DNA of 64,000 nucleotides from contig NC_084475.1 of NCBI RefSeq assembly GCF_027409185.1, positions 17,628,130 through 17,692,129 on the forward strand, read 5' to 3'. Positions 55,886 to 64,000 of the stretch are shown piece after piece. The DNA is from Cynocephalus volans (lineage: Eukaryota > Chordata > Mammalia > Dermoptera > Cynocephalidae). A model generated the notes under the pieces. The model had not been told where the DNA came from. It did not search any database and saw nothing but the letters and a program-made list of their open reading frames with translations. Both the position numbers and the translations under genes were made by a program. Positions within the stretch are counted from its first letter, which is position 1. Each line of letters starts with the position of its first letter.

Positions 55886-57750
55886 TTGAGGAGACCCAAG
55901 ACCCCAGGGAGGGAGACCAGCCAGGAGCCTGTTCCCTCCCTAGAGCCCAGAGCTAAGTGGGGGAAAGAAACTGAATGTTTATTATTAAATAAAAACACAC
56001 AAAGAAACAAAACCTGTCTCTGATGTGATGCAGTCCCACAGATTTGTCTCCGATCTAGGAAGGTGGTAGGAGAGTGGCCCCGGAGGCTGTGAGCCTGTCT
56101 TCTCTGTGTTGTCTCTGCCTGTTTCCAGATTAGTTCATTTTTTCAGTCCCCTGCTTGCAGGAGTCTCCCGCAAGGCTTCTGTCCCCAGAAACCAAGGAGC
56201 AGCCATAGGCCTCCCCTCTGCTTCCAGAGCCCCCAGGTAGACACTGTGGGGGTAGCTGTGTGGGTTCAGGGCCTCTGGGCCAGGCTGGCAGCCTTTGTCC
56301 TTTGTGCTGTCTCTGTCCCCTCACATTGCCCAGCCAGAGTGGGCAGACCCCTGGCAAGGGCCCCGGCTGGGCCGAGTCATCGTGGCCAGTGACTCATGCT
56401 GGGAAGAGGGGCAGAGCAAGAGGCCGGGTGTGTTAATAGCCAACCCACTAAGTGCCCGAGGTCACTTCACACAAGGGACAAATGGTTCATGTAGGTTGAT
56501 CTGGCTGCCGGCTGGCTTCCAGCAACACTCAGGGTGGGGAAGATTTCATTATCTGGGGAAAGCAATACCAGATTGCTGGAGGGGGCCCAGCCAGCACGCC
56601 CTGCGCTTCCTGCCTCGCTCCCACACAGAGCATTCTGTTCCCAAGGCGCCGAGCCAAGCCTGGGAGGCTGTGTCTCAGGTGTAGAGCATGGTCCAGCTGC
56701 CACCCTCTGCTGGGGGGTCGCTGCAGGGTACGGGGTGCATTTGGTAGCACAAAACCTCCTCTCAATTCATGGTGGACTGAAAAGAGGGTAGAGAAACCCA
56801 GCCCATGGGGAGCCCCCACACACGCTTTGACTGTTAATGTGGGTCCCTCCTTCCAGCAGACGTTGCATCAGAACCTCTGCTGCGTGAGCTGGGCAGGGCT
56901 GAGTGGTTCCTCTTCTTTTCCCTCCTCCCGTGGAGGTGTCAACCCATGGCCAGAGATGGTCAGTGCAAGCAAGGAGAGGAGGAAAGGAAGAGGCCAGGGC
57001 TTGGGGACCTGCCAGCTCACAATTCAACTCTAAATACCTGTGGCTTCCCTGCTGAGGTCATTGAAGCCTGGTGCTATGATGGGCAGAGGCACCCAGGTGT
57101 CTCCCCTCTCTCCCTCGGACTCTGAATTTGGCCTCTGGGGAAAGTTCTGGAGCACCCAGAGGTCCTGGGGTGGCTGGCTGAGGTGGGAAGCAGAGCCCAG
57201 GCGTGCATGGCAGACTCACTACCTCAACCTCATGCTTGTAGGAACCGTCCTCATCTTCGTAGGCCCAGCTTGCCCAGGCTGGCTTCCAGAAGCTTTTCCT
57301 CATTGTGACTATTGGGTGGAAAACCAGTTCCCTTCCAGGGCCTGGAGCAAGCTCTGTTCTTTCCCTTGCAGGTTCCCATAGTCAGGGTCTCACATCTTTG
57401 CTGGGGATGCATAGGAGATGATGTCCCCAGCCCTTCCTGGGGACCAGTCTCCACTGTGGATGCTGATGGTCTTAGTCTCCTTCTCAAAATGGAGGGGACC
57501 AATGCTCCAAATTCCAGGCCTCCGGAAAGATCTGCCAGTGATCCTCACCTCCACATCTTCCCACCTTTCTGTTCTGGAAAAGGGTAAAGTGGGTACCTCC
57601 TCCGTGGGCGACAGCTATAGTCAGCTTGACTTTAATTCTCTCTCTCTTTTATACAGCCCAAACTAGCCAAAGCCAGAGCGAGTGGTATTGATAGGTACTG
57701 AGCTCCTTGTCACTGGAGGTGTTTGAGACAGGGTGGATGGGCATTTAAGG
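55886..57750 (+). other. Intron, nothing recognised
   Basis: A short A-rich patch at 55975-56012, otherwise GC-rich. No exon was seen. Confidence 0.4.
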
Positions 57751-57756
57751 GGCACA

Positions 57757-57851
57757 TTTTTGTTTTTTTGCAGCTAGCCGGTACAGGGATTGAACTCTGG
57801 ACCTTGGTGTTCTCAGCAAATGCTCTAACCAACTGAGCTAACCAGCCAGCC
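57757..57851 (-). mobile_element. CYN SINE monomer, antisense
   Basis: tgcagctagccggtacaggg-attgaactctggaccttggt-gttctcagcaaatgctctaa-ccaactgagctaaccagcca-gcc. Confidence 0.93.
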
Positions 57852-59845
57852 TTGAGGGCAGGTATTGAAGGGGGTTCCAGTAGGGTTGTGGATGGCAGGA
57901 TGTACCCTGCAGACCTTTCTGAGAGGGTACCAAAGACAGAGGGAGCGTTCCTGCTCCCTGCTCTTCCCAGGTTGCCCAGCCACCACTCTGAACCTCAGTC
58001 CTCTTTCCTTCCACCTGCTGGGTCTTGGGCAGTGGGCAGGGGCATTGTTAGAGCAAGTGGCCACTGTCCACAGAGGGCTAGCAGGGAGGAGAGCTCCCTG
58101 GGGACAGTGTAGCCTTGACCACTGTGGTGGCTGTAAAAATAGGTGCTTTCTTCCCTGCTCGGATCCTTGTTGTTTCTGCTGACGTGGAACTAGGGCAGGC
58201 TGGTGACTCAGCCCTTGCCCCACACTGCATCGTGGCAAGTTGCCTCCAGCCTCAGACCCCACAGAGCAGGGTGCCTGCTTGAGAAAAATGATGGGAAGGC
58301 CAGGACACAAGGGTCCCTGGGAACAGCCTGTCCCTCCTGGGCAAGCATGTGATCTAGCCAAGTCTCCTGGCAGCCCTGGGGCTGAAGAGTCTGTAGGCTG
58401 GCACAGCTGGAGAGGCAAGCCATGTGCCTTAGCCACTCAGTGCTTGGAGGGTGGGTTGGTATGAGGCTCGGCCCCTTGAGTGACTTTGCGGAGCTCCTGG
58501 AAGGGTCAGAGGTGTTTTCCATCAATTGGTATGCAGGGGATGCTGAGTGTGCCCACCCATCTTTTTACCTCCAGCCTCAGGTGGTCGCTAGGAGGTTGGG
58601 GACTTTAGTCCATTTTGAACCTGTGTCTTGGGAGGGCTGGAGTAGAATGGAGTGTTGTGGGGCTGTGTAAAGAGGGAATGAGCAGGAAGAAAACATGAGC
58701 TATCAAGAGAAGAGTCTTCCTCCCCCATTGTATCTGGGTTATAACTCACCAAAGCCAGTCACGGCATACCAGGCATTTGAATCTGCCAGTCGAAAGCTCA
58801 TTGGACATGCAAATATGAGTAAACCACAAGCCAGGGCCCAGCTGGTGAGGATCTTCTTGAGGGGTCACAATTTCCATCCAGTCCTTATGCCGTCTGCATG
58901 AGCAGCCCCCGCCCCCGCCCTTGCTCCCAGGGTCCCATTGGATTTAATATCACAGCAGCCAAATTTACAAGTGAAACTGAAAACAGGAGATCCAGGCAGT
59001 GCTGCAGTCCCGGGTCCCCTTGTCAGAGCCAGGAACTCTGGGGAACTCCAAGCTGATTCAGCCTGAGCAGTGTAGTCCACTGGAGTAGGGAGCTCGGGGT
59101 GGGGGTGGGAAGCCTTGGAGCTCAGAGCAGAGCATTTGCCAGGCGCAAAGGCCAGGAGCCTCCTCAGTGACTCAAAAGCATGGAGTTAGAAGACTAATAC
59201 TTTGTTTAAAAAGTCCCCTGCCTGGGAGATAAGAGCCCAGGCCCCTGTGGTCAGGGTTTGCTGTAAGTTTTCTGCACAAAGCAGGCTGGGGTGATAACTG
59301 GGAAGTTTGGGGAACAGATTAGTCATGTGCCCCTTTGAAGTGAAACCTTATGGTTGCATTTAAGCAGCCAGGCAGATGGTGTAATGGGGTTTTGTAGCCT
59401 ACACACTGGGTAAGTGTTAGCTATCCTACAGTCAAGCTTCACGAGAAGATTCAAAATCAGGCAGCCTGCAGGAGACTTCATGGGCCAAAGCATGGTGGGC
59501 GCTCTCGGCACAGGTGATGCAAAGGGAGGCTGGGTCCTGGAGGCTCGGCCCAGATGTAAGCAGTGCCCCGCCCATGATTCTGGATGTGTCCAGGCTGGGG
59601 CTGGTCTGGTTGGTGACCTGCAGGCACGCGAAGAATCTGTTGATTTCTGAATGTACCTTCTGCCCTTTTGGGCTGATTTCCCATCAGGAGTCCCCATGAC
59701 CCTGCCATCCTGCAAAGAAAACTGCACTTTGTCATTCCATGGGAATGAGCAGGTACTGGCGAGTCCCTGTTTCATGCCTGGAAGTGAAGAAGCAACTGTC
59801 TCAGGGTCCCATGGGGGACACTGGGATGGTTGCTCTGATATTTAA
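57852..59845 (+). other. Intron, candidate conserved patch
   Basis: Positions 58680-59080 look unique and contain a perfect octamer motif (atgcaaat, 58807-58814) next to gtaaacc. No exon was identified. Confidence 0.4.
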
Positions 59846-59849
59846 GAGT

Positions 59850-60195
59850 GAAATGACAGTCAGCAGGGGGAAGACTGGGGGAAGCTGTCCAGGCAGAGGG
59901 ACCAGGTGATGCAAATGTTCCGAGGCAGGAGGCAGTGGGAAGAACAGGTAGGAAGCCAGAGGTGAATGAGTGAACCAGGCCTGGGAAGTGGGCAGAGGCT
60001 GGCTTGTGTGGGACCTTAGCATTCTAGGTAAAAGGTTGCACTTTATTTTAAGTCTGAGCGAGGCCAGTGGAGGTGATACCATCTGATCTAACTTTCAAAA
60101 CCTCAGCAAGAATGGAAGCGGGCAGGTCAATTAGGAGACTTTGCAGGAACACAGGAGAGATCAGTGGAGCAGCATCCAGTTGTTAGATTGTGAGG
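59850..60195 (-). mobile_element. L2-class old repeat, antisense
   Basis: ctgtccaggcagagggacca-ggtgatgcaaatgttccgag-gcagg, ctggcttgtgtgggacctta-gcattctaggtaaaaggttg-cactttattttaagtctgag and ggtcaattaggagactttgc. Confidence 0.6.
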
Positions 60196-60244
60196 ACTTC
60201 AGTGAGCCAGTTGTTAAACAGCCGTTATTCAAAATGAAATGGTA

Positions 60245-60343
60245 GGGCCGGCCCGTGGCTCACTCGGGAGAGCGTGGTGCTGACAACACCAAGTCAAGGG
60301 ATAAGATCCCCTTACCAGTCATCTTATTAAAAAAAAAAAAGAA
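60245..60343 (+). mobile_element. CYN SINE monomer, young-looking
   Basis: gggccggcccgtggctcact-cgggagagcgtggtgctgac-aacaccaagtcaagggataa-gatccccttaccagtcatct and an A-rich tail. It joins the start of a first-type unit to the end of a second-type unit, so it may be a dimer collapsed to one unit. Confidence 0.93.
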
Positions 60344-60454
60344 AAGAAATTGTGTATAACTTATATAATATAAACTTACATGTATAATCTACTAATTATA
60401 TATAAAAAGTGTATTTCATAAAATACAGAAAATTAAAAATAAATTATTGTTTAA

Positions 60455-61065
60455 AATTAAAAATTATATAGCATTGCCACATGATCTAGCAATCCCATTT
60501 CTGGGTACAGACCCAAAAGACTTGAAAGCCGGGACTCATAGAGATATGTGTACATCCATGTTCACAGCAGCATATTCACAACAGCCAAAAGGTGGAAGCC
60601 ACCCACGTGTCCATTGTGGAATGAATGGATAAACAAAATGTTGTATGTGCATACAATGGAATATTATTCAGCCTTAAAAAAGAAACACACGCTACAATGA
60701 ATGAATGAACGTTGAGTAATGAATCTTGAACACATAATGCTCAGTGAAATGTCAGTCACAAAAGGACACATATTTTATGATTCTGCTTAGATGAGGTACC
60801 TAGAGTATTCAGATTCATAGAGACAGAAAGTAGAATGGGAGTTGCCAGGGGCTGGGGGAGGAGATTGGAGAGTTAGTGTTTAATAGGGATGGAGTCTCAG
60901 TTTGGGAAGATGAAAAAAGTTTTAGAGATGAATGCTGTTCATGGTTGTACAAAAACGTGAATGTACTTATGTCACTGAACTGTAAACTTAAACATGGTTA
61001 AAATGGTTAATTTTATAGTATCTGTACTCTATCACAATAAAATTCATTACCTTTTTAGAAAAAAA
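60455..61065 (+). mobile_element. L1 LINE 3' end, sense
   Basis: cacatgatctagcaatccca-tttctgggtacagacccaaa-agacttgaaagc, gtccattgtggaatgaatgg-ataaacaaaatgttgtatgt, aatggaatattattcagcct-taaaaaagaa, gagttgccaggggctggggg-agg and ttttatagtatctgtactct-atcacaataaaa. The end of ORF2 and the 3' UTR only. Confidence 0.92.
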
Positions 61066-61297
61066 TAAATTATTATATTAAATTATATATTAGATTTGTA
61101 TTGTATAAAGTGAATAACTTGCAAGAAATTGTATTTACAACAAAGATAATTACATAAAACTCATTACGTCCTAGTTTTTTTGCTGCATTTAACTATTGTC
61201 TGTGCTCTTGAGATTATCTTCTTGAGGTTATATCTGTATGGTAGAAATACTATATTGGTGGCTACAGAGCATTTCTTCCCAGTTCACCTTCAATGGT

Positions 61298-61540
61298 GTC
61301 ACATTGGTAACTTGAAATTGGCCAAGGTGGGAGTATTTACACCATTGGAATAGGCAAATGCTATGAGTCAGGTGGTGTCGTTTTATTTTTTATTATTATT
61401 AATTTATTTATTTTGGGCTGCTGGCCGGTATGGAAACCCGAAACCTTGACCTTGGTGTTACAAGGCCATGCTCTAACAAGGTGGTGTTGTTTTAAAGCCC
61501 ACATGGCTGGTTGTTAAACATGAGCCAGCGAAGCACTGAA
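61298..61540 (+). repeat. Unnamed dispersed repeat X, copy 2, split by CYN
   Basis: gtcacattggtaacttgaaa-ttggccaaggtgggagtatt-tacaccattggaataggcaa-atgctatgagtcagg, then after the SINE cccacatggctggttgttaa-acatgagccagcgaagcac. Homologous to 53780. Confidence 0.65.
61387..61477 (-). mobile_element. CYN SINE monomer, antisense, 5'-truncated
   Basis: A tail-derived tatta region, then gggctgctggccggtatgga-aacccgaaaccttgaccttg-gtgttacaaggccatgctct-aaca, where it stops before the tRNA 5' end. Duplication caggtggtgtcgtttta (61369-61385) and aaggtggtgttgtttta (61478-61494). Confidence 0.92.
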
Positions 61541-62111
61541 GAGGGGCGCTTACACTGACCCACAGATATTCTGGACGTGGAAAGTTACCGATGTTTTGGA
61601 TGTCGTGGAGAGGGAAGGAACACTCAAGGGTGCTGCCTGGGTATCTGGCTTGAGCCACTAGGCGCATGGTAGTGCCATTTACTGAGATGGCGGACTGAGG
61701 GGTTTGGGGGGCTGTAGAAAGCCCAGCAGCCAATGGATCCAAGACTCTGGAGCTCAGAGAGGCCTGTGTGTGCCAGGCCCACGCAGAGGCAAGACCATGG
61801 GACCCCTGCCCTTGAGAAGCCTCCGTCCAGCCACTTAGTAGGGTGTCCTGTCCAGAGGCTCAGTGCTGCTGGGCAAGGAGCCACTGGCCTTCCTCTGCTC
61901 CCAGCCCCATTTGCTGTGGCTTCCCTGCCAGCTTGGCTCCCGCTCGGGCTATACGTGGGAGCTGGGTCACAGATGCTGAAGGCTGTTTCCGCCCACGGAT
62001 TTCCTCCCTCTTTTCCCAGGCTTTGCGAGGCTCGATCCACTGGGGCCTGATTTGTGGGGTTTCTCTTGGGGCCTCCTCCTCCCCATTTCTGGAAAGGCCT
62101 GAACTGGGCTT
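61541..62111 (+). other. Intron, nothing recognised
   Basis: No feature was seen in this stretch. Confidence 0.4.
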
Positions 62112-62124
62112 CATATGATACCTT

Positions 62125-62290
62125 TCTTTTTTTATAAAAGATGACCAGAAAGGGGATCTTAACCCTTGGCTTGCTGTTGTCAGCACCACGCTCAGCCAGT
62201 GAGCTAACCGGCCATCCCTATGTAGGATCTGAACCTGTGGCCTTGGTGTTATCAGCACCGCACTCTCCCAAGTGAGCCACGGGCCGGCCC
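62125..62290 (-). mobile_element. CYN SINE dimer, antisense
   Basis: aagatgaccagaaaggggat-cttaacccttggcttgctgt-tgtcagcaccacgc, gccatccctatgtaggatct-gaacctgtggccttggtgtt-atcagcaccgcactctccca-agtgagccacgggccggccc. Exact 13-bp duplication catatgatacctt at 62112-62124 and 62291-62303. Confidence 0.97.
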
Positions 62291-62492
62291 CATATGATAC
62301 CTTGCTCACCCACCCCTGCCCCCCAGCTTTTCTTATAAAAACTTGCTATCTGAGTGCCCCCTCTTCCCTCGGGATGGTGATCTGCTGGACAACGTTGGCT
62401 GTCTACAACTGGTTCTGTGACTTACTAGACATCTTTGAGATCTGGAGCTTTGACCTAAAGGAAAACTTCAGATGGGAACTTCAGGTCTGTGT

Positions 62493-62915
62493 GAGTTTCC
62501 TGGGGCTGCTATAACAAACTACCACGACCTGGGCAGCTTACAACATAGAAATGTATTCTGTCACGGCGCTGGAGGCCAGAAGTCTGTAGTCACGGTGTGG
62601 GCAGGGCTCTAGGGGAGGCTCCTTCCTGCCTCTTCCAGCTCCTGGAGGCCCCAGGGGTCCCTTGGCCTGTGGCTGCATCTCTCCGGTCTCTGCTTCTGAC
62701 TTCACGTGGTTTTTTCCTTTGTGTGTCTGCGCCTTGTTTTCTCTCTTATAAGAACACTTATTGTTGGATTTAAGGCCCACCCTAATCCATGATGATCTTA
62801 TCTCGAGATCCTCACCTTAATTACATCTGCAAAGACACTTATACAGATTCAGGTCACTTGCTGAGGTTGCAGGTGGGCATATCTTTTGGGGGGCCACCAT
62901 TCAACCCACTGGAGG
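62493..62915 (-). mobile_element. MLT1-type MaLR LTR, antisense
   Basis: gagtttcctggggctgctat-aacaaactaccacgacctgg-gcagcttacaacatagaaat, ggaggccagaagtctgtagt-cacggtgtgggcagggct, tctcttataagaacacttat and cttaattacatctgcaaaga. Confidence 0.9.
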
Positions 62916-63420
62916 ACATGTGGTGCACCTGTGAGGTGGAGGGGTCTCTTGGCCTCCCTCTAATGACACCTTCCCCTTTGACCAGGCTTGCAGTTGGTCT
63001 TTCTTCTCTTGTGACTTTGGAAGAATGCCCCATTACAGGATGCAGAGGCCTTATGATTATTTTTTTTCTTGCAAAACTTAATCCCATTTTCCTCTTTGCT
63101 GCTGCCCGTTTTATCTGTCCAATGCCCCTGCCAGGACTGTGTGCCCTAGTGCCAGCCCCCAGCCCTAGGAAAGAGGGGTTGGGGAGGCTCCTTACCGCCC
63201 TATAGCCATCTGGCCTTATTAAAATCCTGGAGTCCCAGAGTGGACTCAGCCATCAGCAGTGATCAAAGGACAGCCTAGGGGCTGATTAAAGGGCTGGGGA
63301 AGGATGATTTAAGCTGAGAAAGAGAAGGCCAGGGAGCAACTGAATTGTCCTCGAATTTAGAAAAGGTAATTATGACTTGAAGGGTGGTGCCCAGCTGTTT
63401 CCCATCTCCGCTGAGGACAG
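62916..63420 (+). other. Intron, nothing recognised
   Basis: No feature was seen in this stretch. Confidence 0.4.
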
Positions 63421-63442
63421 AAAAAAAAAAAAAAAAAAAAAA
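63421..63442. repeat. A homopolymer run
   Basis: About 22 consecutive A with no SINE body upstream that I can recognise. Confidence 0.9.
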
Positions 63443-64000
63443 GGAAATAAACGATGTACAATTAGAGCAGTTGGTTAGATACAAGGGTGAACTTCCTGGC
63501 TGGGAGTGTGGCCAAGCCCCAGGTTGGGTTTCCTGAGGGAGCTTGGGGAATCTCCTTACCTGGAGGTTTCTAGGCCTGGTAATGTTGGCCTGAGTGGTTA
63601 AAGTAAAGGGGAGTGGAGGCAGGGGGATGGAGGGGGGGCTCTGGAGCAAGTCACACAGGCATGGGGCACTTTCTGGCTTCGGGAGATCAGAGATCGGCTT
63701 CCTCCTGCCATTGTCCTTTGGATTCCCATAGGGGCAAGCATTTTGGTGAGGCGTGCACCCTGGCTGGGCTCCCCAAAGAAATAAGCATGAGTGTTTGGCT
63801 CCAGAAAGGAATAGCGTACAATGAGCTGACCCTATGCTAATCTGAGGAGACTCCGTGCCAGCTTTGGAGAGAACAATGGCATGGGTGTGTCTACACTCTC
63901 CAGGTGCTTATTATGAAAACACTGGAGAATAATGCTTGGCCCAGGGTGGGTGCTGTCCCGCAGACCTGGCCACTTCGCAAGGGGCTGTGTGGTTGGGCTG
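63443..64000 (+). other. Intron to window end, nothing recognised
   Basis: No exon or repeat was recognised. The shared SEPTIN9 exon (ALKRSF...) has not appeared by the end of the window. Confidence 0.4.

Overview
This is mammalian nuclear DNA, most likely from a colugo (flying lemur, Galeopterus or Cynocephalus). At least fourteen tRNA-Ile-derived SINEs of the dermopteran CYN type are present, as monomers and dimers, several with clear target-site duplications. No Alu, B1/B2, ERE or CAN SINE was seen. The background is old mammalian repeats: MIR, L2, MLT1, MLT2, MST/THE1, L1M and hAT fossils. The species call rests on recalled SINE structure and was not searched.

The window appears to lie inside the 5' part of SEPTIN9 (SEPT9), plus strand. 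Two short exons support this. Positions 14114-14170 form a perfect-looking 57-bp exon (pyrimidine tract, AG, GTAAGT) that encodes, in the only fitting phase, the SSxRLRRLGD segment of the long isoform (isoform a, v1). Positions 24616-24637 encode MERDRIS followed by a GT donor, the isoform-specific start of the 568-residue isoform (isoform c, v3). Both end in the same phase with a single G, ready to join the shared downstream exon that begins with ALKRSF. That shared exon, the first v1 exon and the third alternative start exon (MSDPAVNAQ...) were not found, so nearly everything else is intron. The v3 start is preceded by a short CpG-dense patch that probably belongs to its promoter.

Layout: 1-14113 is intron with L2, MIR, MLT1, MLT2 and a palindromic DNA-transposon fossil. 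Next come the v1 exon (14.1 kb), an intron with L1M, MLT1 and hAT remnants, and the v3 start exon (24.6 kb). From 24638 to the end is at least 39 kb of intron. It contains an AT-rich block of nested L1s, CYN SINEs and two LTR-like elements (about 34.9-44.4 kb). Beside it is an antisense, intron-less KRAB zinc-finger pseudogene broken by two SINEs (44.5-45.3 kb). Further on are a pair of about 194-bp local direct repeats at 51.3 and 52.1 kb, the second splitting a MIR, and more CYN, L1, MLT1 and MST/THE1 copies to the end.

No other protein-coding gene, structural RNA gene or CRISPR array is supported. The many open frames of 60-210 codons show no protein similarity I recognise, apart from the two septin exons, L1 ORF2 remnants and the zinc-finger pseudogene.
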